Positions 34,001 through 47,995 of a stretch of 62,520 nucleotides of DNA are shown piece by piece. Source of the DNA: Nemertoderma westbladi. Taxonomy: Eukaryota; Xenacoelomorpha; Nemertodermatida; Nemertodermatidae. Under the pieces are notes generated by a model. The model ran no database searches. It was not told where the DNA came from and worked only from the letters and a program-made list of their open reading frames with translations. Location of the stretch: NCBI GenBank assembly GCA_032718475.1, contig JAUCBJ010007889.1, positions 1 through 62,520 of the forward strand, given 5' to 3'. Each line of letters begins with the position of its first letter. The first letter of the stretch is position 1. The translations under genes and the position numbers were made by a program.

Positions 34001-37000
34001 GTGAGGAGTCCAGCAAAAAGTTTCTCACGTGTGAGGAGTCCAGCAACAAGTTGGAGCAACAAGTTACTAGCATGTGAGAAGTCCAGCAACATGTTGCAGC
34101 AACAAGTTACTAGCATGTGAGAAGTCCAGCAACATGTTGCAGCAACAAGTTACTAGCATGTGAGGAGTCCAGCAACAAGTTTATGTGTGTGAGGAGTCCA
34201 GCAACAAGTTTCTGTGTGTGAGGAGTCCAGCAACAAGTTGGAGCAACAAGTTACTAGCATGTGAGAAGTCCAGCAACAAGTTTCTGTGTGTGAGGAGTCC
34301 AGCAACAAGTTTCTGTGTGTGAGGAGTCCAGCAACAAGTTGGAGCAACAAGTTACTAGCATGTGAGAAGTCCAGCAACAAGTTTCTGTGTGTGAGGAGTC
34401 CAGCAACAAGTTTCCCACGTGTGAGGAGTCCAGCAAAAAGTTTCTCACGTGTGAGGAGTCCAGCAACAAGTTGGAGCAACAAGTTACTAGCATGTGAGAA
34501 GTCCAGCAACAAGTTTCTGTGTGTGAGGAGTCCAGCAACAAGTTTCTGTGTGTGAGGAGTCCAGCAATAAGTTTCCCACATGTGAGGAGTCCAGCAACAA
34601 GTTTCTGTGTGTGAGGAGTCCTGCAACAAGTTTCTGTGTGCGAGGAGTACAGCAACATGTTGCAGCAACAAGTTACTAGCATGCGAGGAGTCCAGCAACA
34701 AGTTACTAGCATGTGAGAAGTCCAGCAACAAGTTTCTGTGTGCGAGGAGTCCAGCAACAAGTTTCTGTGTGTGAGGAGTCCAGCAACATGTTTCTCACGT
34801 GCGAGGAGTCCAGCAACAAGTTTCTGTGTGCGAGGAGTCCAGCAACAAGTTTCTGTGTGTGAGGAGTCCAGCAACATGTTTCTCACGTGTGAGGAGTCCA
34901 GCAACAAGTTGGAGCAACAAGTTACTAGCATGTGAGAAGTCCAGCAACAAGTTTCTGTGTGTGAGGAGTCCAGCAACAAGTTTCTGTGTGTGAGGAGTCC
35001 AGCAACAAGTTGGAGCAACAAGTTACTAGCATGTGAGAAGTCCAGCAACAAGTTTCTGTGTGTGAGGAGTCCAGCAACAAGTTTCCCACGTGTGAGGAGT
35101 CCAGCAAAAAGTTTCTCACGTGTGAGGAGTCCAGCAACAAGTTGGAGCAACAAGTTACTAGCATGTGAGAAGTCCAGCAACAAGTTTCTGTGTGTGAGGA
35201 GTCCAGCAACAAGTTGGAGCAACAAGTTACTAGCATGTGAGAAGTCCAGCAACAAGTTTCTGTGTGTGAGGAGTCCAGCAACAAGTTTCCCACATGTGAG
35301 GGGTCTAGCAACATGTTTCTGTGTGCGAGGAGTCCAGCAACAAGTTTCTGTGTGTGAGGAGTCCAGCAACAAGTTTCTGTGTGTGAGGAGTCCAGCAACA
35401 AGTTGGAGCAACAAGTTACTAGCATGTGAGAAGTCCAGCAACAAGTTTCTGTGTGTGAGGAGTCCAGCAACAAGTTTCTGTGTGTGAGGAGTCCAGCAAC
35501 AAGTTTCTGTGTGTGAGGAGTCCAGCAACAAGTTGGAGCAACAAGTTACTAGCATGTGAGAAGTCCAGCAACAAGTTTCTGTGTGTGAGGAGTCCAGCAA
35601 CAAGTTTCTGTGTGTGAGGAGTCCAGCAACAAGTTGGAGCAACAAGTTACTAGCATGCGAGAAGTCCAGCAACAAGTTTCTGTGTGCGAGGAGTCCAGCA
35701 ACAAGTTACTAGCATGTGAGAAGTCCAGCAACAAGTTTCTGTGTGTGAGGAGTCCAGCAACAAGTTTCTGTGTGTGAGGAGTCCAGCAACAAGTTGGAGC
35801 AACAAGTTACTAGCATGTGAGAAGTCCAGCAACAAGTTTCTGTGTGTGAGGAGTCCAGCAACAAGTTTATGTGTGTGAGGAGTCCAGCAACAAGTTTCTG
35901 TGTGTGAGGAGTCCAGCAACAAGTTGGAGCAACAAGTTACTAGCATGTGAGAAGTCCAGCAACAAGTTTCTGTGTGTGAGGAGTCCAGCAACAAGTTTCT
36001 GTGTGCGAGGAGTCCAGCAACAAGTTTCTGTGTGCGAGGAGTCCAGCAACAAGTTTCTGTGTGTGAGGAGTCCAGCAACAAGTTTCTGTGTGCGAGGAGT
36101 CCAGCAACAAGTTTCTGTGTGCGAGGAGTCCAGCAACAAGTTTCTGTGTGTGAGGAGTCCAGCAAAAAGTTTCTCACGTGTGAGGAGTCCAGCAACAAGT
36201 TGGAGCAACAAGTTACTAGCATGTGAGAAGTCCAGCAACAAGTTTCTGTGTGTGAGGAGTCCAGCAACAAGTTTCCCACATGTGAGGGGTCTAGCAACAT
36301 GTTTCTGTGTGCGAGGAGTCCAGCAACAAGTTTCTGTGTGCGAGGAGTCCAGCAACAAGTTTCTGTGTGTGAGGAGTCCAGCAACCAGTTCCTGTGTGTG
36401 AGGAGTCCAGCAACAAGTTTCTGTGTGCGAGGAGTCCAGCAACAAGTTTCTGTGTGTGAGGAGTCCAGCAATAAGTTTCCCACATGTGAGGGGTCTAGCA
36501 ACATGTTTCTGTGTGCGAGGAGTCCAGCAACAAGTTCCTGTGTGCGAGGAGTACAGCAACATGTTGCAGCAACAAGTTACTAGCATGCGAGGAGTCCAGC
36601 AACAAGTTACTAGCATGTGAGAAGTCCAGCAACAAGTTTCTGTGTGTGAGGAGTCCAGCAACAAGTTTCCCACATGTGAGGAGTCCAGCAATAAGTTTCC
36701 CACGTGTGAGGAGTCCAGCAATAAGTTTCCCACATGTGAGGAGTCCAGCAACAAGTTTCTGTGTGTGAGGAGTCCTGCAACAAGTTTCTCACGTGTGAGG
36801 AGTCCAGCAACAAGTTTCCCACGTGTGAGGGGTCTAGCAACATGTTGGAAGCAACAAGTTACTAGCATGTGAGAAGTCCAGCAACAAGTTACTAGCATGC
36901 GAGGAGTCCAGCAACAAGTTACTAGCATGTGAGAAGTCCAGCAACAAGTTTCTGTGTGTGAGGAGTCCAGCAATAAGTTTCCCACATGTGAGGGGTCTAG

Positions 37001-40000
37001 CAACATGTTTCTGTGTGCGAGGAGTCCAGCAACAAGTTCCTGTGTGCGAGGAGTACAGCAACATGTTGCAGCAACAAGTTACTAGCATGCGAGGAGTCCA
37101 GCAACAAGTTACTAGCATGTGAGAAGTCCAGCAACAAGTTTCTGTGTGTGAGGAGTCCAGCAACAAGTTTCCCACATGTGAGGAGTCCAGCAATAAGTTT
37201 CCCACGTGTGAGGAGTCCAGCAATAAGTTTCCCACATGTGAGGAGTCCAGCAACAAGTTTCTGTGTGTGAGGAGTCCTGCAACAAGTTTCTCACGTGTGA
37301 GGAGTCCAGCAACAAGTTTCCCACGTGTGAGGGGTCTAGCAACATGTTGGAAGCAACAAGTTACTAGCATGTGAGAAGTCCAGCAACAAGTTACTAGCAT
37401 GCGAGGAGTCCAGCAACAAGTTACTAGCATGTGAGAAGTCCAGCAACAAGTTTCTGTGTGTGAGGAGTCCAGCAATAAGTTTCCCACATGTGAGGGGTCT
37501 AGCAACAAGTTTCTGTGTGTGAAGAGTCCAGCAACAAGTTTCTCACGTGTGAGGAGTCCAGCAACAAGTTTCCCACGTGTGAGGGGTCTAGCAACATGTT
37601 GGAAGCAACAAGTTACTAGCATGTGAGGAGTCCAGCAACAAGTTACTAGCATGTGAGAAGTCCAGCAACAAGTTTCTGTGTGTGAGGAGTCCAGCAATAA
37701 GTTTCCCACATGTGAGGAGTCCAGCAACAGGTTGCTCCGTGTGAGGGACTCCAGCAACAAGTTTCTGTGTGCGAGGAGTCCAGCAACAAGTTTCTGTGTG
37801 CGAGGAGTCCAGCAACAAGTTTCCCACGTGTGAGGGGTCTAGCAACATGTTGGAAGCAACAAGTTACTAGCATGTGAGGAGTCCAGCAACAAGTTACTAG
37901 CATGTGAGAAGTCCAGCAACAAGTTTCTGTGTGTGAGGAGTCCAGCAACAAATTTCTGTGTGTGAGGAGTCCAGCAACAAGTTTCTGTGTGTGAGGAGTC
38001 CAGCAACAAGTTTCTGTGTGTGAGGAGTACAGCAATAAGTTTCCCACATGTGAGGAGTCCAGCAACAAGTTTCTGTGTGTGAGGAGTCCAGCAACAAGTT
38101 ACTAGCATGTGAGAAGTCCAGCAACAAGTTTCTGTGTGTGAGGAGTCCAGCAACAAGTTTCTGTGTGTGAGGAGTCCAGCAACAAGTTTCTGTGTGTGAG
38201 GAGTCCAGCAACAAGTTTCTGTGTGTGAGGAGTCCAGCAATAAGTTTCCCACATGTGAGGGGTCTAGCAACATGTTTCTGTGTGTGAGGAGTCCAGCAAC
38301 AAGTTTCTGTGTGTGAGGAGTCCAGCAACAAGTTTCCCACATGTGAGGGGTCTAGCAACATGTTTCTGTGTGCGAGGAGTCCAGCAACAAGTTTCTGTGT
38401 GTGAGGAGTCCAGCAACAAGTTTCTGTGTGTGAGGAGTCCAGCAACAAGTTGGAGCAACAAGTTACTAGCATGTGAGAAGTCCAGCAACAAGTTTCTGTG
38501 TGTGAGGAGTCCAGCAACAAGTTTCTGTGTGTGAGGAGTCCAGCAACAAGTTTCTGTGTGTGAGGAGTCCAGCAACAAGTTGGAGCAACAAGTTACTAGC
38601 ATGTGAGAAGTCCAGCAACAAGTTTCTGTGTGTGAGGAGTCCAGCAACAAGTTTCTGTGTGTGAGGAGTCCAGCAACAAGTTGGAGCAACAAGTTACTAG
38701 CATGCGAGAAGTCCAGCAACAAGTTTCTGTGTGCGAGGAGTCCAGCAACAAGTTACTAGCATGTGAGAAGTCCAGCAACAAGTTTCTGTGTGTGAGGAGT
38801 CCAGCAACAAGTTTCTGTGTGTGAGGAGTCCAGCAACAAGTTGGAGCAACAAGTTACTAGCATGTGAGAAGTCCAGCAACAAGTTTCTGTGTGTGAGGAG
38901 TCCAGCAACAAGTTTATGTGTGTGAGGAGTCCAGCAACAAGTTTCTGTGTGTGAGGAGTCCAGCAACAAGTTGGAGCAACAAGTTACTAGCATGTGAGAA
39001 GTCCAGCAACAAGTTTCTGTGTGTGAGGAGTCCAGCAACAAGTTTCTGTGTGCGAGGAGTCCAGCAACAAGTTTCTGTGTGCGAGGAGTCCAGCAACAAG
39101 TTTCTGTGTGTGAGGAGTCCAGCAACAAGTTTCCCACGTGTGAGGAGTCCAGCAAAAAGTTTCTCACGTGTGAGGAGTCCAGCAACAAGTTGGAGCAACA
39201 AGTTACTAGCATGTGAGAAGTCCAGCAACAAGTTTCTGTGTGTGAGGAGTCCAGCAACAAGTTTCCCACATGTGAGGGGTCTAGCAACATGTTTCTGTGT
39301 GCGAGGAGTCCAGCAACAAGTTTCTGTGTGCGAGGAGTCCAGCAACAAGTTTCTGTGTGTGAGGAGTCCAGCAATAAGTTTCCCACATGTGAGGGGTCTA
39401 GCAACATGTTTCTGTGTGCGAGGAGTCCAGCAACAAGTTCCTGTGTGCGAGGAGTACAGCAACATGTTGCAGCAACAAGTTACTAGCATGCGAGGAGTCC
39501 AGCAACAAGTTACTAGCATGTGAGAAGTCCAGCAACAAGTTTCTGTGTGTGAGGAGTCCAGCAACAAGTTTCCCACATGTGAGGAGTCCAGCAATAAGTT
39601 TCCCACGTGTGAGGAGTCCAGCAATAAGTTTCCCACATGTGAGGAGTCCAGCAACAAGTTTCTGTGTGTGAGGAGTCCTGCAACAAGTTTCTCACGTGTG
39701 AGGAGTCCAGCAACAAGTTTCCCACGTGTGAGGGGTCTAGCAACATGTTGGAAGCAACAAGTTACTAGCATGTGAGAAGTCCAGCAACAAGTTACTAGCA
39801 TGCGAGGAGTCCAGCAACAAGTTACTAGCATGTGAGAAGTCCAGCAACAAGTTTCTGTGTGTGAGGAGTCCAGCAATAAGTTTCCCACATGTGAGGGGTC
39901 TAGCAACAAGTTTCTGTGTGTGAAGAGTCCAGCAACAAGTTTCTCACGTGTGAGGAGTCCAGCAACAAGTTTCCCACGTGTGAGGGGTCTAGCAACATGT

Positions 40001-43000
40001 TGGAAGCAACAAGTTACTAGCATGTGAGGAGTCCAGCAACAAGTTACTAGCATGTGAGAAGTCCAGCAACAAGTTTCTGTGTGTGAGGAGTCCAGCAATA
40101 AGTTTCCCACATGTGAGGAGTCCAGCAACAGGTTGCTCCGTGTGAGGGACTCCAGCAACAAGTTTCTGTGTGCGAGGAGTCCAGCAACAAGTTTCTGTGT
40201 GCGAGGAGTCCAGCAACAAGTTTCCCACGTGTGAGGGGTCTAGCAACATGTTGGAAGCAACAAGTTACTAGCATGTGAGGAGTCCAGCAACAAGTTACTA
40301 GCATGTGAGAAGTCCAGCAACAAGTTTCTGTGTGTGAGGAGTCCAGCAACAAATTTCTGTGTGTGAGGAGTCCAGCAACAAGTTTCTGTGTGTGAGGAGT
40401 CCAGCAACAAGTTTCTGTGTGTGAGGAGTACAGCAATAAGTTTCCCACATGTGAGGAGTCCAGCAACAAGTTTCTGTGTGTGAGGAGTCCAGCAACAAGT
40501 TACTAGCATGTGAGAAGTCCAGCAACAAGTTTCTGTGTGTGAGGAGTCCAGCAACAAGTTTCTGTGTGTGAGGAGTCCAGCAACAAGTTTCTGTGTGTGA
40601 GGAGTCCAGCAACAAGTTTCTGTGTGTGAGGAGTCCAGCAATAAGTTTCTGTGTGCGAGGAGTCCAGCAACAAATTTCTGTGTGTGAGGAGTCCAGCAAC
40701 AAGTTTCTGTGTGTGAGGAGTCCAGCAACAAGTTTCTGTGTGTGAGGAGTACAGCAATAAGTTTCCCACATGTGAGGAGTCCAGCAACAAGTTTCTGTGT
40801 GTGAGGAGTCCAGCAACAAGTTACTAGCATGTGAGAAGTCCAGCAACAAGTTTCTGTGTGTGAGGAGTCCAGCAACAAGTTTCTGTGTGCGAGGAGTCCA
40901 GCAACAAGTTTCTGTGTGCGAGGAGTCCAGCAACAAATTTCTGTGTGTGAGGAGTCCAGCAACAAGTTTCTGTGTGTGAGGAGTCCAGCAACAAGTTTCT
41001 GTGTGTGAGGAGTACAGCAATAAGTTTCCCACATGTGAGGAGTCCAGCAACAAGTTTCTGTGTGTGAGGAGTCCAGCAACAAGTTACTAGCATGTGAGAA
41101 GTCCAGCAACAAGTTTCTGTGTGTGAGGAGTCCAGCAACAAGTTTCTGTGTGTGAGGAGTCCAGCAACAAGTTTCTGTGTGTGAGGAGTCCAGCAACAAG
41201 TTTCTGTGTGTGAGGAGTCCAGCAACAAGTTACTAGCATGTGAGAAGTCCAGCAACAAGTTTCTGTGTGTGAGGAGTCCAGCAACAAGTTTCTGTGTGCG
41301 AGGAGTCCAGCAACAAGTTTCTGTGTGTGAGGAGTCCAGCAACAAGTTTCTGTGTGCGAGGAGTCCAGCAACAAGTTTCTGTGTGTGAGGAGTCCAGCAA
41401 TAAGTTTCTCACGTGTGAGGAGTCCAGCAACAAGTTTCCCACGTGTGAGGGGTCTAGCAACATGTTGGAAGCAACAAGTTACTAGCATGTGAGAAGTCCA
41501 GCAACAAGTTACTAGCATGTGAGAAGTCCAGCAACAAGTTTCTGTGTGTGAGGAGTCCAGCAATAAGTTTCCCACATGTGAGGAGTCTAGCAACAAGTTT
41601 CTGTGTGTGAGGAGTCCAGCAACAAGTTTCTGTGTGTGAGGAGTCCAGCAATAAGTTTCCCACATGTGAGGAGTCTAGCAACAAGTTTCTGTGTGTGAGG
41701 AGTCCAGCAACAAGTTTCTGTGTGTGAGGAGTCCAGCAATAAGTTTCCCACATGTGAGGAGTCTAGCAACAAGTTTCTGTGTGCGAGGAGTCCAGCAACA
41801 AGTTCCTGTGTGCGAGGAGTCCAGCAACAAGTTTCTGTGTGTGAGGAGTCCAGCAATAAGTTTCCCACATGTGAGGGGTCTAGCAACATGTTTCTGTGTG
41901 CGAGGAGTCCAGCAACAAGTTCCTGTGTGCGAGGAGTCCAGCAACATGTTGCAGCAACAAGTTACTAGCATGTGATGAGTCCAGCAACAAGTTTCTGTGT
42001 GTGAGGAGTTCAGCAACAAGTTTCCACCTGTGAGGAGTCCAGCAAAAAGTTTCCCACGTGTGAGGGGTCTAGCAACATGTTTCTCACGTGTGAGGAGTCC
42101 AGCAACAAGTTTCCCACGTGTGAGGAGTCCAGCAACAAGTTTCCCACGTGTGAGGAGTCCAGCAACATGTTGCAGCAACAAGTTACTAGCATGCGAGGAG
42201 TCCAGCAACAAGTTACTAGTATGTGAGGAGTCCAGCAACAAGTTACTAGTATGTGAGGAGTCCAGCAAAAAGTTTCTCACGTGTGAGGAGTCCAGCAACA
42301 AGTTGCAGCAACAAGTTACTAGCATGCGAGGAGTCCAGCAACAAGTTACTAGTATGTGAGGAGTCCAGCAACAAGTTACTAGTATGTGAGGAGTCCAGCA
42401 AAAAGTTTCTCACGTGTGAGGAGTCCAGCAAAAAGTTTCTCACGTGTGAGGGGTCTAGCAACATGTTTCTCACGTGTGAGGAGTCCAGCAACAAGTTTCC
42501 CACGTGTGAGGAGTCCAGCAACAAGTTTCCCACGTGTGAGGAGTCCAGCAACATGTTGCAGCAACAAGTTACTAGCATGCGAGGAGTCCAGCAACAAGTT
42601 ACTAGTATGTGAGGAGTCCAGCAACAAGTTACTAGTATGTGAGGAGTCCAGCAAAAAGTTTCTCACGTGTGAGGAGTCCAGCAACAAGTTGCAGCAACAA
42701 GTTACTAGCATGCGAGGAGTCCAGCAACAAGTTACTAGTATGTGAGGAGTCCAGCAACAAGTTACTAGTATGTGAGGAGTCCAGCAAAAAGTTTCTCACG
42801 TGTGAGGAGTCCAGCAACATGTTTCCCACGTGTGAGGAGTCCAGCAATAAGTTTCTCACGTGTGAGGAGTCCAGCAACAAGTTTCCCACGTGTGAGGAGT
42901 CCAGCAACATGTTTCTCACGTGTGAGGAGTCCAGCAACAAGTTTCTCACGTGTGAGGAGTCCAGCAACAAGTTTCTCACGTGTGAGGAGTCCAGCAACAA

Positions 43001-46000
43001 GTTTCCCACGTGTGAGGAGTCCAGCAACAAGTTTCCCACGTGTGAGGAGTCCAGCAACATGTTTCTCACGTGTGAGGAGTCCAGCAACAAGTTTCTCACG
43101 TGTGAGGAGTCCAGCAACAAGTTTCCCACGTGTGAGGAGTCCAGCAACAAGTTTCCCACGTGTGAGGAGTCCAGCAACATGTTGCAGCAACAAGTTACTA
43201 GCATGCGAGGAGTCCAGCAACAAGGTACTAGCATGCGAGGAGTCCAGCAACAAGTTACTAGTATGTGAGGAGTCCAGCAAAAAGTTTCTCACGTGTGAGG
43301 AGTCCAGCAACAAGTTTCCCACGTGTGAGGAGTCCAGCAACATGTTGCAGCAACAAGTTACTAGCATGCGAGGAGTCCAGCAACAAGGTACTAGCATGCG
43401 AGGAGTCCAGCAACAAGTTACTAGTATGTGAGGAGTCCAGCAAAAAGTTTCTCACGTGTGAGGGGTCTAGCAACATGTTTCTGTGTGCGCGGAGTCCAGC
43501 AAAAACTCTCTCACGTGTGAGGAGTCCAGCAACATGTTTCTCACGTGTGAGGAGTCCAGCAATAAGTTTCTCACGTGTGAGGAGTCCAGCAACAAGTTTC
43601 CCACGTGTGAGGAGTCCAGCAACATGTTTCTCACGTGTGAGGAGTCCAGCAACAAGTTTCTCACGTGTGAGGAGTCCAGCAACAAGTTTCCCACGTGTGA
43701 GGAGTCCAGCAACAAGTTTCCCACGTGTGAGGAGTCCAGCAACATGTTGCAGCAACAAGTTACTAGCATGCGAGGAGTCCAGCAACAAGGTACTAGCATG
43801 CGAGGAGTCCAGCAACAAGTTACTAGTATGTGAGGAGTCCAGCAAAAAGTTTCTCACGTGTGAGGAGTCCAGCAACAAGTTTCCCACGTGTGAGGAGTCC
43901 AGCAACTTCTCACGTGTGAGGAGTCCAGCAAGAAGTTTCTCACGTGTGAGGAGTCCAGCAAAAAGTTTCCCACGTGTGAGGAGTCCAGCAACTTCTCACG
44001 TGTGAGGAGTCCAGCAAGAAGTTTCTCACGTGTGAGGAGTCCAGCAAGAAGTTTCTCACGTGTGAGGAGTCCAGCAACAAGTTTCCCACGTGTGAGGAGT
44101 CCAGCAACAAGTTTCCCACGTGTGAGGAGTCCAGCAACATGTTGCAGCAACAAGTTACTAGCATGCGAGGAGTCCAGCAACAAGTTACTAGTATGTGAGG
44201 AGTCCAGCAACAAGTTACTAGTATGTGAGGAGTCCAGCAAAAAGTTTCTCACGTGTGAGGAGTCCAGCAACAAGTTGCAGCAACAAGTTACTAGCATGCG
44301 AGGAGTCCAGCAACAAGTTACTAGTATGTGAGGAGTCCAGCAACAAGTTACTAGTATGTGAGGAGTCCAGCAAAAAGTTTCTCACGTGTGAGGAGTCCAG
44401 CAAAAAGTTTCTCACGTGTGAGGGGTCTAGCAACATGTTTCTCACGTGTGAGGAGTCCAGCAACAAGTTTCCCACGTGTGAGGAGTCCAGCAACAAGTTT
44501 CCCACGTGTGAGGAGTCCAGCAACATGTTGCAGCAACAAGTTACTAGCATGCGAGGAGTCCAGCAACAAGTTACTAGTATGTGAGGAGTCCAGCAACAAG
44601 TTACTAGTATGTGAGGAGTCCAGCAAAAAGTTTCTCATGTGTGAGGAGTCCAGCAACAAGTTGCAGCAACAAGTTACTAGCATGCGAGGAGTCCAGCAAC
44701 AAGTTACTAGTATGTGAGGAGTCCAGCAACAAGTTACTAGTATGTGAGGAGTCCAGCAAAAAGTTTCTCACGTGTGAGGAGTCCAGCAACATGTTTCCCA
44801 CGTGTAAGGAGTCCAGCAACAAGTTTCTGTGTGCGAGGAGTCCAGCAAAAAGTTTCTCACGTGTGAGGAGTCCAGCAAAAAGTTTCTCACGTGTGAGGAG
44901 TCCAGCAACAAGTTTCTGTGTGTGAGGAGTCCAGCAACAAGTTTCCCACGTGTGAGGAGTCCAGCAAAAAGTTTCTCACGTGTGAGGAGTCCAGCAAAAA
45001 GTTTCTCACGTGAGAGGAGTCCAGCAACAAGTTTCTGTGTGTGAGGAGTCCAGCAACAAGTTTCCCACGTGTGAGGAGTCCAGCAACAAGTTTCCCACGT
45101 GTGAGGAGTCCAGCAACATGTTTCTCACGTGTGAGGAGTCCAGCAACATGTTTCTCACGTGTGAGAAGTCCAGCAACAAGTTTCTGTGTGTGAGGAGTCC
45201 AGCAACAAGTTTCCCACGTGTGAGGAGTCCAGCAACATGTTTCTCACGTGTGAGGAGTCCAGCAACAAGTTGCAGCAACAAGTTACTAGCATGCGAGGAG
45301 TCCAGCAACAAGTTACTAGCATGCGAGGAGTCCAGCAACAAGTTACTAGTATGTGAGGAGTCCAGCAAAAAGTTTCTCACGTGAGAGGAGTCCAGCAAAA
45401 AGTTTCTCACGTGTGAGGAGTCCAGCAACAAGTTTCCCACGTGTGAGGAGTCCAGCAACATGTTTCTCACGTGTGAGGAGTCCAGCAATAAGTTTCTCAC
45501 GTGTGAGGAGTCCAGCAACAAGTTTCCCACGTGTGAGGAGTCCAGCAACATGTTTCTCACGTGTGAGGAGTCCAGCAACAAGTTTCTCACGTGTGAGGAG
45601 TCCAGCAACATGTTTCTCACGTGTGAGGAGTCCAGCAACAAGTTTCTCACGTGTGAGGAGTCCAGCAACAAGTTTCCCACGTGTGAGGAGTCCAGCAACA
45701 TGTTTCTCACGTGTGAGAAGTCCAGCAACAAGTTTCTGTGTGTGAGGAGTCCAGCAACAAGTTTCCCACGTGTGAGGAGTCCAGCAACATGTTTCTCACG
45801 TGTGAGGAGTCCAGCAACAAGTTGCAGCAACAAGTTACTAGCATGCGAGGAGTCCAGCAACAAGTTACTAGCATGCGAGGAGTCCAGCAACAAGTTACTA
45901 GTATGTGAGGAGTCCAGCAAAAAGTTTCTCACGTGAGAGGAGTCCAGCAAAAAGTTTCTCACGTGTGAGGAGTCCAGCAACAAGTTTCCCACGTGTGAGG

Positions 46001-47200
46001 AGTCCAGCAACATGTTTCTCACGTGTGAGGAGTCCAGCAATAAGTTTCTCACGTGTGAGGAGTCCAGCAACAAGTTTCCCACGTGTGAGGAGTCCAGCAA
46101 CATGTTTCTCACGTGTGAGGAGTCCAGCAACAAGTTTCTCACGTGTGAGGAGTCCAGCAACAAGTTTCCCACGTGTGAGGAGTCCAGCAACAAGTTTCCC
46201 ACGTGTGAGGAGTCCAGCAACATGTTGCAGCAACAAGTTACTAGCATGCGAGGAGTCCAGCAACAAGGTACTAGCATGCGAGGAGTCCAGCAACAAGTTA
46301 CTAGTATGTGAGGAGTCCAGCAAAAAGTTTCTCACGTGTGAGGAGTCCAGCAACAAGTTTCCCACGTGTGAGGAGTCCAGCAACAAGTTTCCCACGTGTG
46401 AGGAGTCCAGCAACTTCTCACGTGTGAGGAGTCCAGCAAGAAGTTTCTCACGTGTGAGGAGTCCAGCAACATGTTGCAGCAACAAGTTACTAGCATGCGA
46501 GGAGTCCAGCAACAAGGTACTAGCATGCGAGGAGTCCAGCAACAAGTTACTAGTATGTGAGGAGTCCAGCAAAAAGTTTCTCACGTGTGAGGAGTCCAGC
46601 AACAAGTTTCCCACGTGTGAGGAGTCCAGCAACTTCTCACGTGTGAGGAGTCCAGCAAGAAGTTTCTCACGTGTGAGGAGTCCAGCAAGAAGTTTCTCAC
46701 GTGTGAGGAGTCCAGCAACAAGTTTCTCACGTGTGAGGAGTCCAGCAACAAGTTTCTCACGTGTGAGGAGTTCAGCAACATGTTGCAGCAACAAGTTACT
46801 AGCATGTGAGGAGTCCAGCAACAAGTTTCTGTGTGTGAGGAGTCCAGCAACAAGTTTCTGTGTGTGAGGAGTCCAGCAACTTCTCACGTGTGAGGAGTCC
46901 AGCAACAAGTTTCCCACGTGTGAGGAGTCCAGCAACAAGTTTCCCACGTGTTAGGAGTCCAGCAACAAGTTTTCCACGTGTGAGGAGTCCAGCAACAAGT
47001 TTCCCATGTGTGAGGAGTCCAGCAACAAGTTTCCCACGTGTGAGGAGTCCAGCAACAAGTTTCCCACGTGTGAGGAGTCCAGCAACAAGTTTCCCACGTG
47101 TTAGGAGTCCAGCAACATGTTTTCCACGTGTGAGGAGTCCAGCAACAAGTTTGCCATGTGTGAGGAGTCCAGCAACAAGTTTCTCACGTGTGAGGAGTGG
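28030..47200. repeat. Giant ~29-bp minisatellite, about 19.2 kb and roughly 650 copies
   Basis: The consensus core GAGGAGTCCAGCAACAAGTT repeats without interruption. The remaining nine or so bases vary among a few classes: TCTGTGTGT/TCTGTGTGC, CCCACGTGT, CTCACGTGT, ACTAGCATG and a short GCAGCAACAAG insert. Left (28.0-31.8 kb), middle (31.8-42 kb) and right (42-47.2 kb) thirds differ in class mix. Exact larger repeats are nested inside: for example 598 bp (29923 and 30521), 502 bp (36511 and 37013), 2401 bp (37646 and 40047), 3047 bp (35549 and 38596), 1972 bp (42246 and 44218) and 552 bp (45353 and 45905). The reverse-strand unit has no stop in any frame, so spurious frames up to 473 codons appear. 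None has a start, domain or composition of a gene. The edges are sharp: unique sequence resumes after GAGGAGTGGTGCTGAC. Confidence 0.97.
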
Positions 47201-47995
47201 TGCTGACTGTATCGACTGAGATACATATATATTATATAGCTAAATAATGAAAAGGAAAAATAATTTTGAATCACCCAGTACGGAGGAGGGAGGTGAAACT
47301 ATCTCTAGCTATATCACATCTAATGCAATCTCATAAATTGGAAGGGGGTCAAGTACCTGAATATAGACACTATGTATATTCTATATTTGGTGTAAGATAC
47401 AGTAGTAGAAAAGTTTGTGTAAGCGAAAGCGAATACCGATAACAGTTCTTATAAGAATTTTAAACAATGTGTGTATAAACGCATGAACTTTGCGAAAAGT
47501 TCGAGCGGATGAGCGGTGGGTTAGCAATCTTTTGGTTTTAGATTCAGCACCACGAATGTCCTCTCAGAAGCCTCAGCCTCATCCACTAAGCCTTTCATAA
47601 ACTGGAGTCGATGAAATATGAGGACCGGTCGTGCCTATCGTGTCTAATAAATTGGTAAGTTACACACTGTTGTATGTTGGTTGATAGTTTAAAAATTTGT
47701 CTATATATCATCAATTATTATTTAAAATTGTAAGCGAAGGTTTTATAACATCTTTATATTAAACACTCATAAATATGAATTATGTAACCCATTAGCCCAT
47801 TACCCAAAATCTTGACATTAATAATTCAAAAGATATGATTTGTACTGTACTAATTATATTGAACCTCCAAATTACAGAAATCCGTTTATAATCAAACAAA
47901 ACAGAGTATTAGTCCACAAATAAAGGATTACTTCACTTTATGTTATACATTATCTTTTTATATAGCGAAGTCAATTATTACATGATGAGTAGTAG
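47201..47995. other. AT-rich intergenic, no gene seen
   Basis: This is unique AT-rich sequence between the minisatellite and a TIR element. No coding frame, RNA gene or repeat is supported. Confidence 0.5.

Noticed and set aside
28030-47200. Dozens of long frames (up to 473 codons) of LLDSSHTETCCWTPHTQK and MCEESSNKFLCVRSPATS type
   Set aside because: A 29-bp unit cycles through all frames, and the reverse strand has no stop in any frame. The frames have no start context, no domain and end only where a variant unit occurs.
28030-47200. CRISPR array, because the unit is about 29 bp
   Set aside because: There are no spacers: units abut directly, and the setting is a eukaryotic genome without cas genes.
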